NCBI GenBank assembly: GCA_028023455.1
Contig: JAQFVV010006310.1
Coordinates: 992,001-1,056,000, forward strand
DNA length: 64,000 bases
Origin: Epiperipatus broadwayi
Lineage: Eukaryota; Onychophora; Udeonychophora; Euonychophora; Peripatidae
Reading direction: 5' to 3'
This document shows positions 53,701-60,304 of this stretch, piece by piece (within the stretch, counting starts at the first letter, position 1; the number at the start of each line of letters is the position of its first letter). Position numbers and translations under genes: made by a program. The notes under the pieces are model-generated. The model was not told the origin of the DNA and ran no database searches. It saw only the letters and a program-made list of their open reading frames with translations.

Positions 53701-56700
53701 CATATCCTCAGTCATTATTTACTATGTATGGAAATAACACCTTAAATAAAATATGCTCACATATAATTATTTGTAATAACAAGCACATTTCACTCTTGAT
53801 TGCATTATAGCATATAAGTAAATTAATATATCCATTCCTTTAATACAAGATTACATATATATTTAATACATATACAATAAGTCTAATCAAACTTTCATTA
53901 TATTTATTTAATTTATAATATTGATTTATATTGTAAATTATTTGTTATTTTTTTATTATTTTAAATAAAGTTTTTATTTTAAAGAATAACAAAAAATTTT
54001 AGATGTCTTTTCATATTTTTTTTAACTCATGACAGAAATTTTTTTGTTGTTGTTGTTTTAATAATAACAAACTGATTCAATAGTTTTAGATTTAAAGATA
54101 ATAAGAATTCTCTTTTCAAATGGGCCAACTTGGTTAACAATCGATTCATATTTAATGTATGGTTCAAAGTTCTATTATTTATATATATTATTATATGATT
54201 TTTTTTAAAATTTAACCATGCTGGCTTGCTTTTTAATTATTGCAAAATTTGATAATATATAATACTTGATTGCATGTAATAAAATCAAATAAACTTTTCT
54301 AATAAAAGTGAATGTATCATTTTCTCGATTAAAAAAACATCACTAAAGAAAAAGTTTGCTTTTGTTTCTTTCTTGATAGTGAGAATAAAGAAAAATATTT
54401 TCAGTGTTGTGCATACTTTTCACACTTCTTTGATCTGCAGAAATTTAATTCATTTAATGAAAATAATGTAGTACTACATGAATATATTTGATGAATAGAA
54501 ATAGAATTTTTAGACGATAGTTTGACCATCAGTAAAAAATTTTTGTAAACAATCTTTATATTTATTCAACTTTAATGTTAGTTCAGCATCAAATGAATAT
54601 CTAAGCATTGGAATGAATCTTTCATATTTCAGGTAGGCAGGAGAAAATGGTTGAAACTAAATGAGGCACATAGTACTTTACTCTAATACAATTAAAGTAT
54701 AATTTTAGCATAAGCTGTTGGCAGCCTTTTCACTAACTCAAAACAAATTAACTGTTCCTTAACTAATGCTAATAAAACCAGATGGTTTAAATTAGTTTTT
54801 AAAATAAAATTTGTTACAATATTTCCAATAATGTAAGTATGAAAGAAATAATAATAGTTATAATGCAAATTTTAACAGATGAGCTAATTTTAACTTTGTA
54901 ATTTGTTTTTGAACAATATTTGCATTTCTATTTTTCTATAATTAAAAATTAAGTAAATTCCTTTTGGAATTTATGCTGTTTATGATTATTTATAATTTTG
55001 TTTATAAATGACCTGTAATAACGTTTAATTAAATAGTTTGTTAAATTTATTTTATTGAACTAAACTTTTATTTTATAAATGGTTTTTAATAAAAAAAATA
55101 TATATATACAAATATATTTGACAAACCCTCATATAAAATTATTACTTTTATTAATTTATTATTTTTAAAAATATATACCATTTGCCTAACTATAATGAAT
55201 TTATAAAAACTCAAATTTAATTGAATATACATTACAAATAACATTATATTTTGATTTTATATATATATTTGACTTATTTACACACATTATTATTATAATC
55301 TATACACTTACAGTTATGAAACTTCCATTTTAATATTTGATAACTATTATTTATTTATTAAAATTATTAGAATTTAAATCTTAAACATTATTTGAAAATA
55401 TAAACTATTGAGTTTAAGGCTTCAAAAAGATCACTGCTAATATAAAGTTTTAGCTCTTTTAAGAGTCAATGTTTGATTTATTTACCATATGATAACATAA
55501 TTATTGGATAAAAATAGACTGCTTTTCACCTAATTAATAAATTAGCATGATAAAGAAAGTGGGCATTATTTGAAAGTTTGTTGTAAGGACTGTTTGGATC
55601 TGACTTGTGAATTGTTATGATTTCTGCATCAAAATTAGTTTGTCCATAAAATATTATATTTTTCAATTTCATATATTTAATAGCTGTTGATTATTTATAA
55701 GCTTACTAAAATTATTAAAATTGCTGATTATAAAACATATTAATTTTATTAAAAATTGTATATAATTTAATTAATTCTGAAAGAAAATAAATGCATTAAA
55801 AAGTATTTTAATTTCTTCAGAGTTGTGTTAATCAAATCTAGTTTCTGTAAATGTAATAACTAACGCTTTTTTGTCTCTTGTTCACACTGTACCACCATCT
55901 CCATTGATTTGGATTCAGTTGAATATTAAAATTAGTCTGTTCTTTTTTAAGATGATTTTTCATATTGTTTAATTTATTCTTGGGATGTAACTACTGACTA
56001 AGTAAAGGTGCAGCAAAAGCAATAGGCAGAAACTCCTTTGAGGATGGAGATTTAAATGTACTTAAATGTCCGATAATCATTGATTGCTCAAGGTTATAGC
56101 AGATGGCACTGGGGTAGGGTATTGTTATTAATTTATTAAAGGATATAAAATGCTGCCAAAAGCTCTATTTCATAATCCAATTTTATTCATTTCTCATTTT
56201 AATATAAGTGCAGGGAATACTTGAGTGTAATATCCAAAGTTAGCTAAAACTGTTTCAGACTTGTTGTGAGATAGAAAGTCTGAGATAGAGAAAGTTTATT
56301 AATTTTAAATGTAATTTTAAATAATGAAGTAATTTCTCTTTGAAATGGTTAAATAATTGTTTGCAACTGAAACATTGCTAATAATTTTTCAGTATACTTT
56401 GTTACCTGCTTAAAATTTTGATGCCAATGAACTGTATGCTGTAATATTCAAATAAAATTATTGCAAAAATAAAAATCTACTACAAATAAACTATTAGTTT
56501 ATAAAGTTTTATTAGTTTAATTTGAAAGTAACATAATACTATATGCTAGTATAGTCTAAAATTTTGTGAAACTTTTTGTAAAATTTTGTTATGCAAAATA
56601 CTGCATGTCAAATTAGGAAAGTTTAATAAAAAATAAAATGTATGTGCTTTCAACATAAACCAAGGAAATTTTATTAATATATATAATCGAGTATAGTGCT

Positions 56701-59700
56701 TCAAAATAGAAAAACAGCTACTGGCATATTGTAAAATTTATTTACAAATTTTACTTTTGTTTTTTAAATGTAATCTTGTATGGCAATCTGAGAAGGGAAA
56801 ATAACTGTCAAGTATTGTAAAATTTGCAAATTTTAATGTCTTATTTTTTAGATTATTTACATTTTTTTATTGGTTTATTTAATTTTTCTTTGGATAGTGT
56901 ATAATAGAAGTCATAGCATAGTTTACAGCTCCATAATATCTATGTGTGTGCATAGATGCTGTGTTAGTAGGGATTTTGGGTTCTTAGATGTGTGTTTGCT
57001 TGATTTTACCATTATAGCACTGATGTTTCAGCAGGATCTCATTTTCTATCTCCTTAATAAGTCAGTAATTGTTATTTAGTGTCCTTATTATCCAAACAAA
57101 TAATTCCATATGTTTCATCCATAAAAATCTTCATTTTAACAAATTTTTTCAGGTTATGTAATGGAAATTCATTTAGTAAATCAAATAATGGCTAAATTAT
57201 TATACCTATGTGGTAAAAATCAAATTTATGTAATGGATATATATGGAACTGACAAGTAGTTTGGTTTACACTTCATAATATCATGAGGCTAATACTTATT
57301 TGTCTTTTATCACCAGTTTCATTTTTATTTTATAAAAAACAATATATTTTGTTTTATTGGAATGCAATATTATATAAAATTGATTGATAAATGCATCAGA
57401 CAACCTACTAGGTGTACATACCTATTTACAAAAAATATTATAAATCCTGATTGCTAAACTGTACATAGAAATGTGAAATCACGAGGAATATTGGTGCAAT
57501 CAAGATTTTGAATTGCAGAGAATAAGAAAATACTACAAAATTAATAAAATCTTTATTTAATTATTATGATAATAATAATAGGTACATAATTTGACTGTTC
57601 ACAATTAATTTATGATTACAAATGAAGAAAGGACATAAATTTTAATTAAGTATAAGAAGTGTTATTAGAACATTATTATAAGATATTAATTTGGACCAAA
57701 TATTAACATTAATGTAGCAAGTTTAACCATTATATTATTATTTAAGACTTTAATAATGATAAAACTAAATGGATTCTATAATGATATTTGGATGTAATAT
57801 TTATCATAAATAATCATTTTACATGAGAAATATTTAAGATAATCATAAGTAAAGAATATAAAATTAAAAAATCATATCTTATCTGGTACTTGAAGCAGCT
57901 ATAAATTTGTAACTATGACAAATTAAATTATTTATAAAAATGTTAATGATGTAAAAATATTTCTAACTTTTATTGCCAAGTTACTCTTGAAGATTTGATT
58001 TTGTTGTTGTATGAATATATATTACTTCTTTCTCTCTTTTGTATTTTTACTATAGCTATTGATAGATAGTTAAATGTGATTAAACTCATAGTAGATGAAT
58101 AGTAAATTGATATTTTGAAGGAATTATTAATGATCCTTTTTTGTGTAATAATTCTTTGCTTAAGCTTTCGATTTGAAATTTTGAGGTGAATAATTCAATT
58201 AATGATCTAACAATATGGAGAAGCCAGTCTTTGTAAATTACTAGTCAAGTATTATTTTAAAAACTATCTGTAATGTTAGTGACCATATTGAACTGTAGAG
58301 TTCATTTTTAATAAGTTCATTGCTCAGTGACTTCTAGTTTCTTTTAACATTTCAACTTTCAATTAATAACTCCAATTGACAAATCTTTAGATACATTAGA
58401 GTTGCTATGAAAAAATGAAGAGAATAAGAAAACAATCAGATGTTGTTATCTACTTTTGCAACTGTCTAAAAACATATGACATTAAATTTTATAAACATGA
58501 AAATTAATTAGTTTTAAAGTGTCGATCAAACTATGCATTTTTTAAAAAAAAAAAAATTTTAAATCTTATAATTATTGTGTATTTTAAAAGCATATAAGAA
58601 GAAATTTAATAGGTATATTGGAATCTTTCTATTTAATCATCATCATATGAGATCAAATGATTCCAATATATGGTGTACATACATATATTGATGCCATCTC
58701 TTATTGAGAAAATGAATACAGCATTATTTGTATTTATCTATCTAAGAAAGTTTATTTAGTTGTTTTGAATGTTTAATTCAAGGCAATATAAGAAATTTAT
58801 TAAAGTTTACTCTACTATATTTTTTTTATATACTAATATTTAGAGGAAAAAAACCTATTGTTTTAAAATGGCAGTATTTAGATTTTAGTTTTTTTTTTTT
58901 TTTGGCATTAGTTGTCATTTGTAGCATATTAGAATTATGGAATATAATTCCTTGATTAATATATATGTTTTACTAATTTTTCATAAAATTTATATAACAC
59001 TTAATAAACATATACACTAAAAAATAATGTATTTTTTGTATGTTTTAGATTTGTAATTTATTATTTTATGAAATATGCAATTAACGTTTTCTGCAATACA
59101 ACGCATGGAATTTGTCTTTCCTATGATTTTTCGGATTAATTATTATTTGATAACCTTTGAAATCAAATAATAAAGAAATTGAAAGTATTTTATTTGTTTC
59201 TATCTAAGTAATATTTTTGATATTCTCTATATTATTTTACAAATCTAAAAAAAAAATTCAAGAGGCTTATTGCTCAGGTAATTTATAAGAAGTTCAAGCA
59301 TTCAAAGTGATTGAGCTGGAATTACAATCCATGAATTTTGAGCTATCATTTTACCACTACACTAAACCAATCAGGACATATAATATGATTAAAATTAGCT
59401 TCTCTTCTTAAAACTTAGAGATAACAGTTATATTGTCAAATGCAGTTACATGTTAAAGGTAATCCTCTCAACAGAGAATATTTATTTAGCAATTCTATGT
59501 GTCATTTCATGAAAATTAAATTTTTGTTAAAATTTAAAATTTCTTTTTGAACACATTAGGTGTGTTCAAAGAGTCATATAAAATAATAAATAGAAATTAT
59601 TAATTAAAAAAACAGAATTTACAAATAAAATGTAATATTACAATTTTAAATGCAAATAAGCATGTGTGTGTGTGTTAAATGGAGTTTTATAGCTTATTCT

Positions 59701-60077
59701 GGTGGGTTTGGTATGTGACATAACTCTTTCCAAAAAATCTCCACCAAATTCCTTAATATATTAGAGAACCTTTTTTTTTTTTCAATCATGTATTCAGTTT
59801 CAGACCATGTACATGATTTTTTTAAAAATTATAATTTTATTGCAGCATATAAAATATTTATTTTTTATTTTAGGTCATTTACCAGTTAAACAACAGGATT
59901 TCAGGAAACGATATCGCACCCTTGCATCAACCTATGTAACTTTCAGTCCAGATGGTAAAGAATTACTTGTAAATTTAGGAGGTGAACAAATTTATTTGTT
60001 TGATATCAATCATAAGAGGCATCCACAATGTTTTGACTTTGGTCATCTTGCTCTAGGAGTTAATGGCTTAATTAAAG
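14667..60077 (+). CDS. WDTC1 / adipose homologue, partial (six internal exons)
   Basis: Exons at 14667-14750, 36082-36128, 42965-43076, 45798-45985, 46958-47277 and 59874-60077 join in frame to 318 residues that follow human WDTC1 from near residue 17 through its N-terminal WD40 domain. Known role: a DDB1-CUL4 ubiquitin-ligase substrate receptor, called adipose in flies, that limits fat storage. Visible here are five WD40-type repeats. Repeats 3 and 4 end FDLR and YDRR, the positions of DDB1-contacting WDxR-type motifs. The TPR region and C-terminal WD repeats are missing because the window ends. Introns measure 21.3, 6.8, 2.7, 1.0 and 12.6 kb, all GT-AG, with compatible phases. No start codon or promoter was found. 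Confidence 0.93.
15566..16452. repeat. Large palindromic foldback element (family A)
   Basis: The left arm, about 15566-16000, is the reverse complement of the right arm, about 16023-16452, with a short AT spacer. Shared landmarks are GCTGAACCAGCACTCAT, CACACATATATACAATC, and AGGCTGAATATGTAA near the centre. The outer ends resemble a tRNA-type B box (GTTCAAATCCC at 16447-16457). Within the left arm AACACTCAAAGTCCTTGTTG is duplicated in tandem near 15827-15878. Arm identity is moderate, so the element is not recent. The strand-symmetric structure explains the short reading frames here. Confidence 0.8.
16486..17310 (+). repeat. Third, single arm of foldback family A, split by an RTE insertion
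   Basis: Repeats the right arm of the preceding foldback in the same direction (ATTCAGCCTGTATTCTGCCC, then GTGATCTGGACCATTGAT, then AGTGCACAGCTATAGGGAGC). The arm is cut at about 16857 and resumes at about 17245. In the uncut arm these two points are adjacent (TTTTACAT then GTATGTGG). So the RTE fragment inserted after this arm was in place. Confidence 0.75.
16857..17244 (-). mobile_element. 5'-truncated RTE-type LINE, 3' end
   Basis: Read on the - strand it encodes the end of an RTE reverse-transcriptase protein: TQRSMERCMLGVTRRDRK, then VREQTGVTDLILRLKWSWTG, then HIVRRNDNRW, WIPRDCKRPRKRP and VKWMD. It finishes with the typical GGAGAGACCTTCATCCTGCA and TGATGATGATG tail. The frame is almost intact, so this is the youngest-looking RTE copy in the window. 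RTE elements are non-LTR retrotransposons that commonly lose their 5' end on insertion. Confidence 0.88.
17311..18219. other. AT-rich intron stretch
   Basis: Contains a (TA)n run near 17332-17345 and a short GATGATGATGATG run near 17996. No exon or recognised element. Confidence 0.4.
18220..19338. mobile_element. ~1.1 kb TIR element, probably a non-autonomous DNA transposon
   Basis: The left end reads TATAGCTAAAGGC and the right end, inverted, TATAGATAAAGATGC. The arms stay similar for about 45-50 bp, sharing ATGGYGCKGTTTTC, CGCYAAAA and ATAAAAT. A TA dinucleotide lies at each outer edge and could be the target duplication, so a Tc1/mariner-like or other TA-targeting family is possible. The interior is noticeably less AT-rich near the left end and carries a tandem repeat. 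The 95-codon - strand frame inside is low-complexity and not credible as a transposase. Confidence 0.6.
18976..19110 (+). repeat. ~50 bp tandem repeat, 2.5 units
   Basis: Units begin at about 18976, 19029 and 19078 and share CGTAACACAAGTAAAAAAAT and ATCCGATAGAAAATTGATA. Unit length varies with an A run. The third unit is partial. It lies inside the 18.2 kb TIR element. Confidence 0.85.
19339..23977. other. 4.6 kb of AT-rich intron without recognised genes
   Basis: No conserved coding block or structured RNA was recognised. Small features are poly-T and poly-A runs, a trinucleotide AAT run near 22507-22520, and a perfect 11 bp stem hairpin at 22299-22334 (GATTAGATGTA and its complement). The region 20160-21120 is slightly less AT-rich and may be a worn repeat. 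Confidence 0.4.
23978..24612. repeat. Rearranged foldback element (family B)
   Basis: The left part, 23978-24210, and the last part, 24490-24612, are inverted copies of the same family as 35453-35775, sharing CAAGCCTTCTGGCATCCATT and GTATGGAGAGTTTTGC. The outer sequence CATCTCTTATACTAGCACAT occurs at both 23990 and 24440 in the same direction. This suggests that a second copy inserted or that the palindrome partly collapsed. The middle, 24216-24425, is unrelated sequence. Confidence 0.7.
24655..25033. repeat. Palindromic MITE-like element (family C)
   Basis: Arms of about 150 bp, 24655-24815 and 24878-25033, share TAAATTACCACTAAACTTCA, CTTAAGTTCTCTGAAAGC and AATTCTTTTCTAATAATAAT in inverted order. 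The loop is about 60 bp. No coding content. The shape suits a snap-back MITE. Confidence 0.8.
25034..26440. other. AT-rich intron stretch
   Basis: Nothing recognised beyond short AT repeats, including (TA)n near 25113-25122. A less AT-rich patch at 25390-25560 has no coding signature. Confidence 0.4.
26450..27660. other. Patch of less AT-rich anonymous sequence, possible LTR or transposon relic
   Basis: Composition rises to near balanced GC in 26465-26620 and 27120-27470, unlike the intron around it. It contains a TATA-like CCTTATAAATACGG near 27454 and a stretch of simple words such as TTAACCTAACCTAGAGATG near 26471. No matching partner repeat or conserved protein was seen. The 65-codon frame at 27255-27452 has no recognisable motif. 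Identity unknown. Confidence 0.35.
28200..28660. other. Second less AT-rich patch, unidentified repeat relic
   Basis: Runs from the palindrome GGTAACGTTACC at about 28221 to TTATACCC at about 28653. It includes a 79-codon + strand frame (28241-28480) without similarity I can recognise. The abrupt change in composition on both sides suggests an inserted sequence. Confidence 0.3.
28967..29013. repeat. Short hairpin followed by (AT)n
   Basis: CATTCACTG pairs with CAGTGAATG, and GGACT with AGTCC, enclosing a short loop. A (TA)n run follows at about 29025-29042. It is probably a relic of a palindromic repeat. Confidence 0.5.
29541..30385. repeat. Complex foldback element (family A relative)
   Basis: The segment 29541-29765 recurs inverted as two pieces, 29945-30065 and 30197-30385. 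Shared words are AATATTATTTCTGTTAGTGT-like, GAAACCAATCCCTACCTTGC-like and CAACTGATAAGTGCTGGTTC. The last resembles the GAACCAGCACTCATCAGTTG core of the foldback at 15.6 kb, so the two belong together. The 65-codon - strand frame at 30095-30292 is part of an arm and not a gene. Confidence 0.65.
30386..31469. other. AT-rich intron stretch
   Basis: No exon or named element. Only low-complexity AT sequence is visible. Confidence 0.4.
31470..32045 (+). repeat. Degenerate direct repeat, ~310 bp period, two units
   Basis: Unit one, about 31470-31740, and unit two, about 31795-32045, align through ACTTGAATTTCCATAACTGT against ACCTGAATTTCCATGTCTGT and through TTGTAAAAGGATGAATAATT against TTGTAGAAGGCTGAACAATC. 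A poly-T/poly-G tract sits between them. The units look like an old tandem duplication or two copies of one interspersed repeat. Confidence 0.6.
31745..31791 (+). repeat. Poly-T then poly-G homopolymer tract
   Basis: T-rich runs broken by single G residues (GTTTTTT units) end in eight T followed by about eleven G. Such a G run is exceptional in this AT-rich sequence and may be length-variable or a sequencing artefact. Confidence 0.8.
32340..33160 (+). repeat. Degenerate direct repeat, ~440 bp period, two units
   Basis: Unit one starts GAGTTGTCCAACTCAACAGTG at about 32346 and unit two starts GAGTTGTCCAGCCTAACAATG at about 32781. Both continue with ATGAAATCTTAATTT and end in TTTTGAAAAATTGAA at about 32735 and 33119. 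An old tandem duplication is likely. No coding content. Confidence 0.65.
33915..34390 (-). mobile_element. Degenerate RTE LINE fragment, 3' end
   Basis: On the - strand it contains KKLRWSWTG, the same motif as KWSWTG in the 16.9 kb copy, then an RKRSRNVKWINE-like stretch and a 3' end close to the GATGAAGGTCTCTCC-type terminus. An upstream 60-residue stretch at 34208-34390 (CLKRFLTDKSYEF) matches the reverse-transcriptase C-terminal part loosely. Stops interrupt the frame. An old 5'-truncated copy. Confidence 0.7.
34391..35452. other. AT-rich intron stretch
   Basis: Nothing recognised. The last part carries long T runs near 35255-35275. Confidence 0.4.
35453..35775. repeat. Near-perfect palindromic foldback (family B)
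   Basis: Arms 35453-35610 and 35621-35775 are inverted copies around a 10-base loop (TGCAGTGCTC). Landmarks are CTCATCCAACATC, AGACTAGTTTCTGGCTTATG and TCAGTGAGGAGCTTTGGATC. Only a few mismatches were seen over about 155 bp, so this is the best-preserved foldback in the window. Other family-B pieces lie at 23978-24612, 43446-43617, 51599-51640 and about 56005-56120. The two mirror-image 61-codon frames on opposite strands arise purely from the palindrome. Confidence 0.92.
36082..36128 (+). CDS. WDTC1 exon b: start of WD repeat 1
   Basis: A 47 bp exon between TTTATAATAG and GTAAGT. It encodes GHNGCVNCLQWNDGG and the first two bases of a split codon. The GH dipeptide opening a WD40 repeat is clear, and human WDTC1 has GHSGCVNCLEWN here. 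It enters in phase 0 and leaves in phase 2, which fits exon c exactly. Confidence 0.93.
36129..42964 (+). other. WDTC1 intron b-c (6.8 kb)
   Basis: GTAAGT to TATTTTAG. About 2.6 kb of it is a decayed full-length-like RTE LINE. The remainder, 36129-36830 and 39421-42964, is AT-rich. A mixed-composition patch at 40600-40900 is probably a worn repeat. Nothing else was recognised. Confidence 0.85.
36830..39420 (+). pseudogene. Decayed, nearly full-length RTE LINE protein
   Basis: Fragments of an RTE endonuclease/reverse transcriptase follow in order on the + strand. First comes GSKTECRSGVGFIINKRW near 36985-37060 (endonuclease, where the family has WKGSK and GVGIILN). Then come the segment from 37201 ending VMSLIDLT, GVISTIRKKDETIVEKKSD near 37900, reverse-transcriptase remnants, and near 39050-39400 a Y-G-S-x-SWT-like stretch plus RIPRDCKRQKKRPQ-type remnants before a GATGATG end. 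The element is riddled with stops and frameshifts. It is oriented with the host gene and cannot produce an enzyme. Confidence 0.8.
42965..43076 (+). CDS. WDTC1 exon c: WD repeat 1 end and repeat 2 start
   Basis: A 112 bp exon, TATTTTAG to GTATGT. Its first base completes an Asp codon. It encodes LLASGSDDVQIILWDPF, ending repeat 1 with the classic SGSDD and WD motifs, then KHKKLTSIKTGHHGNIFSVK, where GH opens repeat 2. Human WDTC1 reads LLASGSDD, then a VWDP and GHTANIFSVK at the same places. It exits in phase 0. Confidence 0.95.
43325..43403 (+). repeat. 40 bp tandem duplication
   Basis: ATATGAAATTGGAAGAATCA occurs at 43325 and again at 43365, each followed by AAAT(A)ATTTTAAATGC. The two copies differ by only a few bases, so the duplication is fairly recent. 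Confidence 0.85.
43446..43617. repeat. Worn palindromic repeat, family-B relative
   Basis: The left side has AGCAATCAATGGACACCAAT and the right side the inverted equivalent ATTGATTACTC. The centre has TTCAGAGCTGGAGCT, and CCAGAAACTGATCTGG recalls the CAGAAACTAGTCTGG word of family B. Arms are only partly complementary. Confidence 0.55.
44754..44897. repeat. 144 bp palindromic MITE-like element
   Basis: Arms of about 62-66 bp share AATCATTAAGGAATCAC, ACACATGTG and AAACACTTCAGGAATATTC as inverted copies around a ~16 base loop (44816-44831). Mismatches are few. Short size, high symmetry and AT-rich surroundings fit a MITE. No target duplication could be fixed with confidence. Confidence 0.8.
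45798..45985 (+). CDS. WDTC1 exon d: WD repeats 2 and 3
   Basis: A 188 bp exon, TTATTATAG to GTGAGT, 62 codons plus two bases. It encodes FLPHSNDGIIVSGAADNK, IRVHEIRSCETTHVFSCH, then LGRVKRLAIAPNVPFMFW and SAAEDGTV. Repeat 2 ends at VHEI and repeat 3 carries the RVKRLA and FWSAAEDG motifs, which are nearly invariant in WDTC1. The neighbouring 65-67 codon frames on both strands are shadows. Confidence 0.95.
45986..46957 (+). other. WDTC1 intron d-e (972 bp)
   Basis: GTGAGT to TTTTTTAG. It contains a SINE relic at 46521-46640, an AATAATAATAAATAAATAAAT run near 46393-46415, and otherwise AT-rich sequence. Confidence 0.9.
46521..46640 (-). mobile_element. SINE relic (same family as 59246-59381)
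   Basis: On the - strand it reads GTTTAGTTCAATGATATAGT, then GAGCTCAAGATCTGTGGATT, then ACTTCT near its end. The order of words matches the 59.2 kb copy and the tandem units at 5.5 kb. Too diverged to show a functional promoter. Confidence 0.5.
46958..47277 (+). CDS. WDTC1 exon e: WD repeat 3 end, repeat 4 and linker
   Basis: A 320 bp exon, TTTTTTAG to GTAAGC. Its first base completes a Met codon. It encodes EFDLRMK at the end of repeat 3, where FDLR sits at a DWD-box position. Next come SSAEAKCLAINPLSPHQLAV and GANDPFVRLYDRRM for repeat 4, then a variable, proline- and asparagine-rich linker. It finishes LPPGSVQYFVA plus one base. Human WDTC1 has EAKCLTVNP and FVRLYDIRM here and AQYYVAGHLP across the next junction. 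Confidence 0.96.
51599..51640. repeat. Fragment of foldback family B
   Basis: CAGTGGCACTATTGTATGGAGAGTTCTGCC matches, in pieces, the outer arm of the 35.5 kb palindrome (GCAATACTGTATGGAGAG). Only about 40 bp survive. Confidence 0.5.
56005..56120. repeat. Probable worn fragment of foldback family B
   Basis: ATCATTGATTGCTC followed by AGCAGATGGCACTG recalls the family-B words CATTGATTACTC and GGTGGCAATACTG. Similarity is weak. Confidence 0.3.
59246..59381 (-). mobile_element. tRNA-derived SINE
   Basis: On the - strand it begins TTGGTTTAGTGTAGTGG, similar to a tRNA A box, and about 30 bases later has GGATTGTAATTCC, similar to a B box (GGTTCGAATCC). It continues with ACTTCTTATAAATTACCTGA and ends at a T run near 59247. 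This box spacing suits an internal RNA polymerase III promoter of a tRNA-type SINE. The source tRNA was not identified. Confidence 0.6.
59874..60077 (+). CDS. WDTC1 exon f: WD repeat 5
   Basis: A 204 bp exon, TTATTTTAG to GTCAGT. Its first two bases complete a Gly codon. It encodes HLPVKQQDFRKRYRTLAST, then YVTFSPDGKELLVNLGGEQ and IYLFDINHKRHPQCFDFG. Human WDTC1 has HLPVK, TYVTFSPNGTELLVN and MGGEQVYLFDL, so identity is high. The exon ends in phase 1 after NGLIK, where the low-complexity linker before the TPR domain begins in human. The next exon was not found before 64000. Confidence 0.96.
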
Positions 60078-60304
60078 GTCAGTATTTGATACTAAGCTGT
60101 CTTTTAAATATTGTTATTATTGGTCCATATAATTAGTGATTATAATACAAGCATCATTTTTTTAGTTAGATATTTTATGTTTTTTTTTTAGCAATAGTAG
60201 ACTATAGAGCAGTATCTGCATTCAGATTTTTTATATTAAGATATATAAATGCATCATCATAATGTAAAATCATATTATATATCTTGAGATAGTTTATACT
60301 ATTG

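Larger units (their letters stand above)
47278..59873 (+). other. WDTC1 intron e-f (12.6 kb)
   Basis: GTAAGC to TTATTTTAG. Almost entirely plain AT-rich sequence. Only small repeat relics were seen: a family-B end at 51599-51640, another at about 56005-56120, and a SINE at 59246-59381. No conserved coding block was found on either strand. Short open frames are scattered as expected by chance. Confidence 0.85.
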
